Notes: generated by a model from the sequence alone, not told the origin. A stretch of DNA of 64,000 nt from Siphonodentalium dalli (GCA_032622095.1 CP136065.1:115733195-115797194); one strand, 5' to 3'. Counted from the stretch's first letter, positions 13,201 through 28,200 are shown. Made by a program: numbers and translations.

Positions 13201-16200
13201 GCAGATAATCATTTTTAGGTCCAACTACGAATGGAAATGGTAGCGTCTTTTTTTTGTCCTTCAAAACTTTAAGATGTTTGTCAGATTTCACATGGGAATC
13301 CAACGTGGCTTTTCCCAAGTTCGCCATGCTAAATGTTTTCAGGCAAAGTTTGCATTTTGCAGAATACCTGTCGCCCAGAACAATACTGTAAACCCGGAAA
13401 TGTAAGAGGTGATTAACTACAGATCATTGGCGTGTTGTTGTATCGCAAATATTCAAGGCTTTTCAAGGCCCATTGCCCATATTCCAGGATTTCAAGGCCT
13501 TGAACCACACCTTGTCAAATTCAAGGCCGTTCCTTGAATCCAAGGCCCCGCGGGAACCCTGACTACTTCAGTGTTAGTGTGTTAGCTGTTTTAGAATGGA
13601 AACTTTATCAATTTTTACATATGAAAGTTCATATTTAATAGATGGCTGAATTGTTGATGAAATTAACATACATGTATTTCTTGATGAAAACCATTTTCCA
13701 TTGACGTTCGTTTTCTCATGATCTCTTTTCTCAGGGCTTCCTTGTGTTTGTACAGAGCAGTTTGTTGTTTTCCTGCCACCACACGCTTCTGTTTCTCTTC
13801 AACGGACTCAAGTTTCTTCTTCTGCTTCTGTTCATGTTTCTCCTCTTTCTCGATTTTGTCGATTATACTTTTGAGAACTTGTGAACAGACCACATATCTG
13901 AAAGCATTGAGTTTAAAAAAAACATTGAAGCCACAGGTTAATGCAGTTGAGAGAGAGAGGAGAGAGGAGAGAGAGAGAGAGAGAGAGAATAATTTATTAA
14001 AGGTGGATTATCTCTTTGTAAACATGTTTTATATAGTTACCGGGTATAAAATATTAGATCTGAATCGAAGACTCCTGTCCAGAAAAGCTTCTATCGATTA
14101 ATATTAATTTAATTTCGAATTTTTCTAGTCTAAAAAGGTGTAGTTGTTTAGCTAACGAACAATAGTGGTTACTGTTAACAGTGACCAGAAATTTTATTGT
14201 ACAATTTTGTCACAAATAAACGTTAATTATACTCATTATCGCTTATAACTATGGAACAAAACAATACAAATAATCAATCTGGGAATTTGACTTTCGGTGC
14301 GTAGCCATAGGAACAGCCCAGTGCTCTGAATGCATAATTATTACAAGTAGACATCCGGGTACTGATGCGGCGGACTTTGCACATCGATGTGCATGCCATT
14401 GTTTATAATACAGCATATAATACAGTCCTGAAATCCTTGGAATACAGTCATAGTCATTGTCGACTATCAAATTAAACAAGACAGTTAATGACTGGGGTCG
14501 CTCACCTGACTGCAAAGACTGGGACTCTGGAGACCACAAGTCAGAACTTGTCATAATCACTTTAAAAGAAGTAGTTCTGAACAGGACATGTGTTAGTGAG
14601 GCTTCATATATGTAGATCGGTGAATATCCACCTCAAACTTACCAACTGTACACTGCTGACCCCCCCCCCCCCCCAGCTCATAACAAGTCCCCTCCTGACA
14701 AGACTCCCAAGTAAATCGTTTTGCGCACTTCCCTTAGGTTGGAATTTCACAAGCGACACCTCAAACATTCTCAATTGTTGGAAATTTCCAATCTCACAAG
14801 CACCATTTTAAATGAAAGTGTCAATGACACTGTAGCTCAACTTAGGTAGGGGAATAATTTAATGGTTGACAGTAAATGGAGGGATGTGGTCTGTATGGTG
14901 TGCCAAAGGATTTAGTGATGCAAAGAGTAAATTCTAAAATGGCCACCCGCGGCCATGTTTTTTTGCCGAATGACCCCAAAATGACTCCTTCCCATCTACA
15001 TGTCAATGTCAACATCCATGACAAATTTCATGAAGATCAAACACACAGATCGGTCTATAACCCATGCTAATGGATTTTGTAGAAATATTTAGTCATACAA
15101 AGAGTCAAATCCAAAATGTCCATTGGTGGCCATATTTTTTTGCCGAATGACCCCAAAATGAATCGTTCCCATCAAGAGGTCACCCCGATGATCAATATGA
15201 AGTTTGGTGATGATCAGATCAGGGATGCGGTATGTAGGGTGTGTCAAAGTATTTAGTGATGCAAAGAGTAAAATCCAATATGGCTGCCGGTGGCCATGTT
15301 TTTTGGCTAAATAACCCCAAAATGACTCGTTCCCATCTAGAGGTCACCCCGATGATCCAAATGAAGTTTGGTGATGATCGAATCAGGGATATGGTCTGTA
15401 GGATGTGTCAAAGGATTTAGTGATGCAAAGAGTAAAATCCAAGATGGCCGCCAGCGGCCATGTTTTTTGGCCGATTGATCTTAAAATGACTCGTTCCCAT
15501 CTACATGTAAATGTCAACATTCATGACAAATTTTATGATGATCACACAAACAGTACAGCCTGTAGCCCGCGCCAATGGATTTAATTTTGAAATGCAAGAT
15601 GGCCACCAGCGGCCATGTTTTTTGGCCGAATTACCCCAAAATTACATGTTCCCATCTACATGTCAATGTCAACATTCATGACAAATTTCATAAAGATCCG
15701 ACAAAATATACGACCTGTAGCCCGCGCGAAAGTATTTGGTGATGCAAAGAGGAAAATCCAAGATGGCTGACGGCGGCCATGTTTTTTGGCCAAATGAGCC
15801 CAAAATGACTCGTTTCCCATGTAGAGGTCACCCCGATGATCCATATGAAGTTTGGTGATGATCGGATCAGAGATGTGGTCTGTAGGATGTGTCAAAGGAT
15901 TTAGTGATGCAAAGAGTAAAATCCAAGATGGCCGCCAGCGGCCATGTTTTTTGGCCGAATGATCCTAAAATGACTCGTTCCCATCTACATGTAAATGTCA
16001 ACATTCATGACAAATTTTATGATAATCACACAAACAGTACGGCCTGTAGCCCGCGCCAATGGATTTAATTTTGAAATCCAAGATGGCCACCAGCGGCCAT
16101 GTTTTTTGGCCGAATGACCCAAAATGACTCGTTCCCATCTACATGTCAATGTCAACATTCATGACAAATTTCATAAAGATCAGACCAAAGATACGACCTG

Positions 16201-19200
16201 TAGCCCGAACCAAAGGAAATTGTTGACGAACACACAGACACATGCACACACGGACGCCAACCCATGGCAATAGCTCAAACTTACAAAGTAAGTTGAGCTA
16301 AAAACCATTTAGACATATTTGAAGCCCAATTATCAATGAACCCTAGACACCGTATGTCAGATTAATCAGTCAGGTGGTTCCAAGGTAGATGTTTTAATGA
16401 CTTTGATATATCAATGATTTTATTAGACAGAAAAGTGGTAAGTCCCGTAGCCCCTACATTTCTTGACAGTTGACCTCATTTTAACAAATCTGAATCTCAG
16501 TTACCAAAGGACCATCCATACTATATGTAAGCTAAATAGTCCAACCTTTCTTGAGAAGACATTTTAAGAATTATTATAGAGACAAATAGTTATGTCCCTG
16601 GTCCTGCCCTATTTGACCTGGTGACCCCATCTGAATAAATTTGAATCCCAGTCACCAAAGAACCCTTCATACTAAATATATCATACAATAGATCTGATGG
16701 TTCTTGTGAAGGAAGCATATTAAGAATTATTATGGAGGGAAACAGTCTTTCGCTTGGAATTACCATGGAATTACCATGGAGTGAAATAGTTATGTCCCTG
16801 GATCTCCCCTTATTTGATTTTGTGATTCCATTTTCACAAATCTGAATTACTGTCACCCAAGGTCATTTCGTACCAAATATAAGCAAAATAGGCAATTTGG
16901 TTCTTGCAAAGAAGACATATCATGAATTACTATGGAGAGAAAGAGTATTGTACCTAGCATTGCACCTATTTGACCTGGTGACCCTGATAGAATAAATCTG
17001 AATCACAATCACCAAAGGAGCCTCAATATTAAATGTGAGCTAAATAGACCTGGTGATTCTTTCAAAGAAGACTTTTCAAGGGTTACTATAGAGGGAAAGC
17101 ATATACTGCCCCAGGCCTTTCCCCTATTGGACCTGGTGACCCTATCTCAACAAAACTGAAAAAAGTATAGCTGGCAGTGTCAAATATGTTCTCTTGTTGG
17201 TGGGTGTGGGAGTGTTAAGTGTCCCATTGAGAGATTCGAACAAATACATATGATAGAGTGTTGTTGTAATTAGGAATCAATGACCTCTAGCAGATCTCCA
17301 GAGATTGTTTATAGATGTGTCAGATTTCACTTGACATGTGTTCACTTGACATGTGTAGGCATACAGTTGGATCCAAAAGTAATGCTTCTTATTAATGATT
17401 CTCTGTCAAGAATTTGAGTCAATATTATTTTTGGGACCAGGGATGTCCATGGAATAAGTCAATGTCAAACAGCAGCAGCAAGCATTGTATTACTTATATC
17501 CTGCAGCTCAGTTGTCAAACTAATTATTATCTTGTCAGTGACAAATGTACTGCACAATACTGCCTCTTAAAATGAATAGGCCATTGTGGCTCTGTGTAAA
17601 CCTGGGGATGTAGACTCTAATTACTTTTTAATGACCACAGCTGTGCAAATTATGTTGTGCTATTCACACATAGGCATGTCAAATGGCAGGGACCTGACTA
17701 CAATGTGTACAGGGGGTGGGGTGGGAGGGTTTGGGGGTCGTAGTTTTAGTGTGTCAAAAAAAAGAAAATCGAAGTTTAAAAAGAAAACAAATTATTGGAA
17801 TTTCTTTTATTTCATTTTGAATTTGAATTAGTATTCTTATTTTTATTTTTTTTTAGGATCATGTCCCTGGATCTGCTCCTATTTGACCCAGTGACCCCAT
17901 TTGAACAAATCTGAACCCCAGTCACCAAGGACCCTCAATACCAAATATTAGCTAAATTGGCCCAATGATTTTTGACAAGAAGTCGTTCTAAGATTTACCA
18001 TGGAGGAATAGAGTTCTGGTCCTGGTTTCGCAACTAATTGACCTGATGTCATTTGAACAGATCTGAATGTGAGTCACCTAGGGAACATCCACACCAAATA
18101 CGAACCCATTTGGTTTTATAGTTCTGGAGAAGAAGACGATTCATGACGGACGGATGGACAAATGGATGGATGAGGAGTGATGACTATAGCTCCACCGGAC
18201 ACTTGCACATGTCACGTGTTAATACTAAGTGATATATAGTTTTGATTTTCGTTCAAACATAAAGTTGAGAACGATGTCAGTCGCCAAACGTTTAGCTGTG
18301 AACTCTGTCTTGGTTCATTATTTCATATTAAAAATTCTTAGCTTTTATGTCAAATAAGTGAGTAATACTTAGAATTATATCTGATAATCAGCTATTATTT
18401 TTCTCCGGCCAGTGCTTGTCCCGATTCAATTCAGATTTGATGTCGACATTGGGCACCCAATTAAATTTGAGATTCAATTCATTTGCCAAATTTCTGATTT
18501 GCAGGGCCCTAGTAAGACTCTTGAGTGTATGTTTACACAGACTGGTACCATTGTTACCTTGAGAAGCATACTGCCATTCTTTCAGCATTGGTGAATGTTT
18601 AATCCATATTTCCATATCTAATATCCTTGAATCAAATCTAATATACTACAAGATTGGATGAGACAAGGTCAATAAATTAATGTACTTTCCAGCAAGTAAG
18701 ATTGAATTCATTACCCAGGTGGCTCAAATAAGGGCAGTCTAAAAGGAAAGTGTCAATGACACTGTACATAGCTCAACTTGGAGATGAGGATATTGTTAAT
18801 AGTTATACATTACAGCCAATAGAGCAATGCGGAATGCTGAAAGTTTAAATGTTTATGTAACACCAAAGGTCAACCCGAAGAGCCACATAAAGTTTGCGAT
18901 CAATTGGATAAAAAATGTTGGCTGTATCTTGTTTTTGGTATAAATGTTTTTGATGGAAAATGTTTGAAATTCAATAGCTCCCATCTAGAGGTGATCCTAA
19001 AAATGTCAGTAATCTTTTTAAAATATAATTTGCAATAGTTGTGGGCAGCAGGGTGTGCTAAAGGATTCAAATGTGAGATTAAACGATGGCAATGACGGTC
19101 ATGTTTTTCAACGAATTTTGGATAAATTAGATGGCTTCCATGTAGAGGTCACCCCAAATATCCAAAAATAAATTTTGGTGATGATAATATGAGTGATGTG

Positions 19201-22200
19201 GCCTTTAGGGTGTGCCAAAGAATTTAGTCATGCAGCCATGTGTTTCATTGAAAATCGTTCAAAGTCAGTAGCTTCCATCTAGACATGATCATAATCATTC
19301 GCTGAAATTTTTTTAAAACAATTCTCAAATAAATGTGGGCTGCAGGGTGAGCCGATGAATTCAAATGGGAAATTCAAGATCGCTGCTGATGTTCACATTA
19401 TCATATTGTTAATACAAACCTAACTCTGTTAGCCTTCTCCTCAGTTGACAATGAATGTGACTTTGGTGCCTGCGGTTCTAATGACAGAACCGAATGCTTG
19501 GTGGGAGTTGGAGTTATTGAAGATGATCCAATTTGCTTCTGCATTGCTATTAATTTAGCCTGTATTTCTGGAGACTGGTTTTGAAGTAAGGCTTGTTTCA
19601 CAACTGAAATAAGTATATACATGTGTAAACCATATTTATTCAAATTACCTGACAGTACGTTGTTATTTCACATTTAGGACACCAACGAAAATTCATAATT
19701 CAGTCAAAGACATTTGTGTGGAGTCACAGACCAGATGTGGTAAAAATCAAAAAATGTTTGTTGGAGTTATTAGGCTGATATCATGGAAATTGAAACTAGA
19801 AAACAGCCTAAGAGGCATAACACCAGAAAATTTAAGGGTTGCGCATCAAAGATGGCTCTGATTGAGCTTTTTTTTCCAACAAGAGTGAAAATCTGTCCGA
19901 CCAGGAATAACTAAAAATAGAAACCTGGTTTGTTCAAGCTATCGTGCTAACAGTTATATTATTTCTATATCAAAATTGCTGGTTATATTCTAATGTATCA
20001 CTGGCAAAACATGCAGTTAATATTAAAAGAACTTGATACTTGTACCTTGCTGGATAACATGCTGCGGAACTGAGGACTTAGCTGCAGCTCCAGCAGGATT
20101 TTGAACTGCATGAAAGGCCAATCTCGTGGGTGATGTCACTGGTGCTGTGCCTTTGCTGCCAATTGGAGACTGAAGCAGCGACTTAACTGGAGAGGTAATC
20201 AGCTGGACAGATGAGGGGACTGTAGTGGTTGGCACAATAACTGCTGTCCTGCCTAATGTACCTTGAACCCTGGCAGCTATAGCTTGTTTTGTTGGACTCA
20301 GCAATGTGTGTTGCACATGCGAAGACGAGCTGGTCAACATAGCTGCCATGCCAGCATTTGCACCCTGGTTTGATGGAATGACGCGAATGATAGGCTGACT
20401 GGCACCTGAAGCTTGCAGAACCGACCCTGGACTTACAGCTCTTATGATATTAGTTCCTTGTGAAGATGTGAAAAGTGAGGGAGATTGCTTTATGAGAGAT
20501 GAAATGATCTGTGAAGCAGGCCGAGCAGATGACATGATGATGCCTGGAGTGGAAGCTGTCTTTGAGATATTTATGGTGGACACAAGTGGATTCACACCAC
20601 TAAGGTTTCCAACAGATACAATAGTAGGGTTTTGTATTCTTTGTGATGGTGGTGAGCCCATCGTAACTGCAGAAGCTGTTGATAGAATCTGGGGTTCTGT
20701 TGATTTGGGTACGGGCGTTATCATTGGAATCACTGATTTTGTGGGAGTTGTCTGTATCACAGCTGGTTGAGCTATCAACTTAGTGCTAGGTACTGGCAAA
20801 AGACTTGATGGTTGCATCATTGTTGTCGTAGCCGACTGAGCTACTCTTGGTTGAGATGTAGCTATCGTTTTTGTTGTTGCACTAGAGTTAGAAGGTATCT
20901 GAATCAGCTGAAGTCGACCATCAGGGAGACGAAGAATTTGTTGACCTGAGGAAGCCAAATGTATTTTATCAGAATACTAATATTTCATGTTATAAAATAT
21001 TGAGTTCATCCAACTGACTTGCCTGATCAAATGACACCAAATAATACAGTCTATAATACAACTCATTAAATAATACAGTCTATAATACAACTCACCAAAT
21101 AGAACCAACAGGGTGGCTAAAAACACTTGTATGATAAAAATGACACCAGAAAATGAATACCAATAGATCTACTGAACTGAACAGCATCTCTCTTAGGAAT
21201 CATGCTTCTTAAAAATATTTATTGTTCAATTAATTAAGGGTGAGTCTACAAATATATTTGACACTGGAAATCTTCACACACAAAAAATCAGAGAAGAAAA
21301 ACAATGTATAACTTTGAACTTTTCTTTACTGAATCTCTTACCTGGTAATAAGCCTTTCACCTGGAGAGCACCAGAAGGACTTTGAATAATCTGTAAACTC
21401 TGCACATTTTGTGCCCCAGCTGTAGCCTGTGGTCTTGTGGTAGCAGAAACAACTGTTACGAAAAAGGAAAATTAATTCTAAATGAAAGTGTCAATGTCAC
21501 TGTAGCTCAGGTTGAGGGAATAATTTGGAAAATGTTGTGCAATGCAGTTAATGGGAGGAGAAAATATCAGTTTACATAAATTCTCACAAATGACTATCAG
21601 TAAATTGAATAACATGCTACATTTATTTTACTAGTACTATCACATTTACCAAAGTATTTTCTATATCGACATAAATAGAGACATTAAATCGGAAGCACAA
21701 GAGAAAATTTAGAAAACTATTGAAGGGTACAAACCAATATTATGTCTGAGACTCTTGAGTCTGGGTTAGCTATTAATTCTTTCATCACCGAATATAGGGC
21801 AGCAAAGGGATCAGGGCAGCGAGCTTACATCAAGTACACAGGAACATAAAGTATTTTGTATGTAGGGTGTCCAGAATAGCATATAGAGCAGGGTTCGCAA
21901 AGTACTGTCGGTACCAAGAAATGCAGTATCGGTTCCGTATTGAGACCAATACCGCAACCACAATACTGGTTCTGCGGTACTCTCCATATATCCTAATATA
22001 TATTTTAATAATATATAATGAATAATGTATTTGTTGAGAGGAGGGAGGGTTGATTTTCCACTGCGGAACATATCAAAAGGGGAATAGTACATATGATTGA
22101 TAGGCAAATAAAATATGTTTCAATATACATTTATGCATTTTATGAAATTGAATGTTTTTTTTTAATGAAGGTGCTTCTTCATACCACAGGTACTGCCATG

Positions 22201-25200
22201 GGAACAAGCTATTTATGCATTTGACTCGACACATTTTGCTCTGCCCTTGTCACTTGGGTCGTCGAGATAGTAGTCCCAAATGTTAAAACTCAATTGATTT
22301 TAGTACTTCGATGAAAATATATATGTTACAGTTAAAACGTATAATCAGTTATTATGTATATTAACTAAAATCTTCAGTTATAATGTATTTTCGATTGGTT
22401 TGTCTAGTAGTGCAAAGTTGTTGAGGAAGTCAGTGCCACTGAGTCTCACGTAAACCTCTGAGTCGGAAAATTAATCATCAGACATAATTCATTTTCAGAG
22501 GTTTTTTTTTTCATACACCATTTTGACAACCAGGAATTACCAAAGCTAAAGCGGTGGTGAACGTAAATAACATTTTGCCCTTAAAGTGGGCTGCAGTGTT
22601 GTAAGAGTAATGGCTTGTCTCACTATAGGAAGCTCATTTATCACTGTAGACTGATTCATTCTCTGTATACAAGCATGTTTGTTCGTGGCGACACTCAATT
22701 TTTCATTCGGTTTGTTCTGATATCTTAGACTTGGGGATACGCATCTGGTGAAAGTAAACCATACAGTACGCAACAGTATGAACTTAGGAAAACTCAGAGT
22801 TACCATATCTTTGATATTGACATCCCACAAGTGGAAATCACTCGAGTGTCACCCAATTGCATATTCATTCTGTCGAGAACACATATAGATATTGTATCGC
22901 AGAAACCATTGTGAACATGTTCTTGATCATTTCTTGCCAAGCTAGGGTATTGTATAATTCACATGCCTAATCACGGCAGCAATTGTTTGTATGATGATAT
23001 TCTGTATCTCAATGGGATGTTGCCTTTGCCGGCTTGGATGTCTTTTTGGAGAGGCCGCTTCCGTAAATAAATGGCTGCGCCCAGGCAACGCGCAACAGGT
23101 GCGTCCAACTTGTCAAGTTTATTGCTTTAATCGGATTATACCATTGACATTTGTATTAATTAATAAAAGCTTTAGAATTAAAACTAAAAGCTTTTACAAC
23201 TCCTTGATTAGTCCTTATTGTTTATTTTAGCAGACACCCACATTACAACTGTGACCAAATTAAACTTACAAAGTTGCAAACATGATTCTCCTACATATTC
23301 AAATACAGAAATCTACGGGATTAGAGTAGGATGTAATAATAGCATATCTCTGCAAATGCAGCCCATGAACGTTAATACCGAGAGGTCAGTTGCACTGACA
23401 GTAAAAGTTTATTAAGGTGAGATCTAACCTTTTTTATTTTACTCTCCATTCCTTCTTTTTGGTGGCATCTTGGTACTATGCCATTATTACATCCTACTCT
23501 AATCCCGTAGATTTCTGTATACGAATATGTAGGAGAATTCCCCTCTCATCCTCATATTTATATGTAGGATGAGAGGAATTCTCTGAATATGAGGGGGAAG
23601 AAATCGGAGGGATTAGCTTCCCTCCCTCCCCCCCCCTTATTTTATGGCACCAGATTCTGTTACTCGGTATCGTGATTCTAGTCAATCCTATCTGTGGCCA
23701 CGTGGGTCGGATTCAATCAGTGTCTCACAGACTGACTGTGGTGTTAATTCTTGACCTAAATTTTTTCTCAGTGCACTGAACTTTTACTGTCAGAGCAACT
23801 GACCTCTTGGTATTAACGTTCATGGGCTGCGTTCGCAGAGATATGCTATTATTACATCCGATTTCTTCCCCCTCATATTCAGAGAATTCCTCTCATCCTA
23901 CATATAAATATGAGGATGAGAGGGGAATCATCTTGTTCAGACTACAATTTACAAACCTATCTTCAAGTCAATGAAATAATACTAGAATGATATAATCCTA
24001 CAAAATTGTATACTACTTCCAATTAAGTTAAAAATTTAACTACTACTGTAACTTTCTAATTGTATTGATATTTGATATTTACACAAAAATTTCCAAAAAT
24101 TTCAAATTTATAACAATTGAATTAGGCAAATTTCTTCAGATAAAGTAAAAAAAATAAATTATTTTCTATTTGATCTTTTTATTGATGTTATAAATAAAGC
24201 GATATTTGAAAATTAATAAGTGGTTCTTATGTTTTTCTTAAGTCTCCCCCACTTCTCCCTATTTTGGGCTGAAGTCTCCCTAAAATCTCCAGAGGGAGAA
24301 GTCACTTCTCCCTGTTTTCAACCCCTAGCTTGGTCCCTGAACCAGCTGCTTAATTCGTAGTAACCTGATCCTTTTTGCTAGTGTGTGAGATTATGTATTG
24401 AATTGTCTCAACTGTGAGATATTATTAGTTGCCCACAGGACTCCATCTATGAAAGGTTATGGTTTCAGTGGTATGCGTATGAAATGAGATTGCCATGCCC
24501 GCAAAACTATATTCATAAATGCTCTCTTTGAAAGCCTGTTACTTCAGATTATAATAATAATATAGAGTATTTGTATAGCGCCATATCCCGTATGGCTCAT
24601 GGCGCTGAACAATTCACACAGACGCAGTCACACACATTCACACTATAACATATACGCAATAAATAATATGCATGTATTTCAATAATTAAGTCTCCTCAAC
24701 GTTTTCTGATGTTATTTGTCCGAAATGGGAGATGAATAGGTGAGTTTTTAGGGCCGATTTGAATGTTTCCAAACAGTCAGACTGTTTCACCTCTTTGGGA
24801 AGGTTGTTCCAAATGGTCGGCCCGTAGACCTCGAAAGAACGGCGACCAAAGTACATCAGATCTCGTTTAGGTACAACCATCGCATTCGCATCCTGTGATC
24901 GAAGTGGTCAAGCAGGTACATATTTGACCAACAATGTATCAATATATGGTGGCAAAGCATTATCAATATCCGACTTTCTATAACACAAAGTAGCATGTTT
25001 GTACACAATTCGTTCAAATATGGGAAGCCAATGTAATTTATACAACAGTGGGGTAACATGATCAAATTTGCCTGCACGGCACACAATTTTTGCAGCAATA
25101 TTAACAATTTTTTGAAGTTTGTGAAGTTGATAATCTGGGAGTCCTGCTAAAATAGAATTACAGTAATCGATTTTGGATAACACAAATGAGGACATCAATA

Positions 25201-28200
25201 TTTGTGTGGATTGTTCGGAGATATATGGACGTACATGCGAAATGCGCCGGAGCTCCATATATAAGGACCTGCATAGGTTGCTGATGTGAGATGACATTGA
25301 GAAGTTTTTGTCGATGGTCACACCGAGGTTTTTAATAACATCAGAAAATTCAATTACACTGTCGCCGATGAGCGTGGCATTAAGACTGACCCCCTTCAAC
25401 CGAGCGTTAGTTCCACAAAGCATAATTTCAGTTTTGCTTTCGTTAAGTTTGAGTTTGTTGATCTCCATCCATGTTTTAACTTCTGAAACGCATGTCTGAA
25501 CTTGAGAAATTGCTTCGTCTAAGATCGATGGCTCAACTGATATGTACATTTGGGTATCGTCTGCATACATGTGATACTGAATGTTGTGTTTTTCGATGAT
25601 ATTTCCAAGAGGCTGTGTGTAAACGAGATATAGTACAGGTCCCAGCACAGAACCTTGGGGCACTCCATATGATAGATGCACGGGGTTAGACGTCGTAGAA
25701 TTAACAATAACTGATTGAGTTCTCTCGGTTACGTAAGAATGGAACCACTTTAATACCGTGCCGGACATTCCGAAAGTCACAGAAAGGCGTTTTAACAGGA
25801 TGGAATGATCGAGCGTGTCAAACGCCGCAGAGAGGTCAAGGCATGTAAGAATGGAGAGTTTGCCCTCATCTGTCGCACACAGCAAGTCGTTAAAAATTCG
25901 AGTCAAGGCTGTCTCCGTACAGTGATTTTTCTTGTAAGCTGACTGAAAGTTTTCTTCTAAATTATTGTCTTTCAAGTGTTTACGAAGTTGGTGGAGCACT
26001 ACACGTTCAAGGACTTTAGATAAGAAAGGAAGATTGGAGACTGGTCTATAGTTTTGCAGCAAATTTTGATCTAAACCAGACTTCTTTAACAATGGGGTAA
26101 CACTGGCGTGTTTGAAGCATTGGGGAACAACACCCGTTGAGAGCGAGGAGTTAATAATATCAGTTATTACATCCAAAAGTTGATCGCAGTGAATACGAAG
26201 AAGTGTTGTAGGAATGGGATCTAACGAACATGACTTATGTTCTCTATACCATCAAAGAACCAATTCCAGAATATCAAGAAATCAATAAGTTTATTAATTG
26301 GGTAGGGAGCTTTCTAGAAGTGACAGGCAGTCACAATACAATAACTAATACACGTATATATACCTCAAATATATTAAAAACATAAGAAATAAAATTATTT
26401 TGAATTTTCTTGTTCCTTTTCATCAATTAATGCTGGCATGTTCTAGGATAAAATCTATCCAGTTCCAGAAAAAAGATTCAGGTTGTATTCATTATTTGCT
26501 GAATAGAATACCTTTTGCAGCCGGAGTTGTGCGAGCCACAACGGAAGATGGATTCACCACCACAGGTGAAGAAGAAGAAATGATTCTTGGTTGAAGTGTT
26601 GTTGACGGACCACGTATTGTAAATGTTGGATGAACTTTAATCGGCTGTCCAATAGTTGAGTTGGCTGCTTGTGTTGTGACTGAAAGAAACATGTTTGTGA
26701 AAAACCTAGTACAAGAAACCATTTTAATGAATGAAGACTGTTCAACCAATTTATTCCTAAATGGATTCTCTCATTCAGGTCTTAAAGTATACATTTTCTC
26801 CTTCATTTGTATCAATGTTCTAAACATATCAGGCAATGACTGGCAAAACATCATATTGATTCTTACTCAGGCCTGTCATTTTACGCGGGCGATTTCGATA
26901 GCCCGCGTGCAGCCCGCGTATTTTCGATTACACGCGTGCGACAGTTTCGCCCACGTCGGCTTTCAAAATCAATGTGCTTTAAATGGCAAGTCAGGGTTTA
27001 AGACAATCTGATTGAAGCCAGTCGGGTCAAATGGGACGAACGTCATCGTCGGCATCTGTGTTCTTTGATGTTTCTAGACAGTGTCATGAGTTTAACACCC
27101 CGTGCTCTTCCTGCAACACGTGCTCGTCATACATGACTCGGTATTACGTCAGCATCGTCGGCACTTTGATGACTGAATCTGCTTGCTATTTTTACATGCC
27201 TGCACCTTCCACATGTTTTGAACTGGGGCTCTGTCCATAGTTGAGCTGTGACTCTATTCAGGGAGCCAAATTAACTATAATGCAATAATGGCTGATCAAA
27301 AAGGCTGCCACGTTCAGTTAAAAACTTTCGAAGGATGGAATACTGGAGGCCAGATTGGCTATGATATTGTTAACGCAAACGGGCGGGATTTTATAGAACG
27401 CGTGTGGTGTAAAATATGTGCACGCCACTGTGACCGATTGAGATCAACATGCCACGGGAAAGTATGAATGAATATAAAACTTTGCTGGTGGCATAACACA
27501 TTGCCAGATAATCCCAGATATGTCATAATTTTGAAATTTTGTTTTAACATGATCCTGAGTTCCCTCGTTTCAAATAATTTTCAGTGTGAACAATCAATCA
27601 TTCTGTTAAATTTATAATATCAATGTTCAAACCCTCCAAATTTGTCATTGTTTGCTTTCTAAACCATAACATTTCCATAACTACACTTACCTAGGTTACC
27701 TAACATAGTATCAAACCCAACATATCAATTTGATGTTGGTCAGTGTAACAATCCCAGGGGTAGGCAAACATAAACACTCAAAATAAGATTGAACAACTTT
27801 ATTGATAACATACAAATACATTCTCCAGTCTGGTCTGTTCCTTTTGGAGTATATCTGGCTAAGCAAATAGCATGAATAAATCACGAGGGCTATTAGCACT
27901 CGTCACTGGGGTTCACGTGGGCGATTTTGTAGCCCTCGTCAATTTTTCATATGGACAGGCCTGCTTACTTATTCATTTGAATTTCATTTGTGAGAATGAT
28001 CAGATATTAAGTTAAAAATACAGTGTACTTACAGCTCAAAATACATTTAATTTTTCGAGAATCAATTGCTAAATCAATTTGTCATAAAGCACTGAAAATT
28101 TAAAAGTTTCGTGAGAATCATTACGAGAATCGATTCGTTGATTCTCGTTGAATCTTAAGGCCTCTATTTACATAATCCCCCAACTCAAAAGGAGGACAGG

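Larger units (their letters stand above)
10322..13671. other. intron 16 (3.3 kb)
   Basis: A foldback MITE (12853-12945) next to a hAT-like element (12964-13561). 10322-12850 shows no gene. 12660-12800 is locally repetitive (ATCGGTCGA-type phrases). Confidence 0.75.
13898..19419. other. intron 15 (5.5 kb)
   Basis: Repeat-filled. It has a TC run near the 3' splice site, a family B element in pieces (about 14470-14640, 16320-17430 and 17850-18200) split by a family A element (14811-16302), and a degenerate family A copy (18740-19400). No host gene. Confidence 0.8.
21453..26511. other. intron 12 (5.1 kb)
   Basis: Short family A head (21480-21560), a cluster of inverted segments (23283-23930) and a 5'-truncated LINE (24550-26245). 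21560-23280 and 23940-24545 have no gene and no recognised element. Confidence 0.75.

Noticed and set aside
20444-20770. Plus-strand 108-codon open frame
   Set aside because: Exact antisense of the well-supported exon w14; no start context, homology or splice sites of its own.
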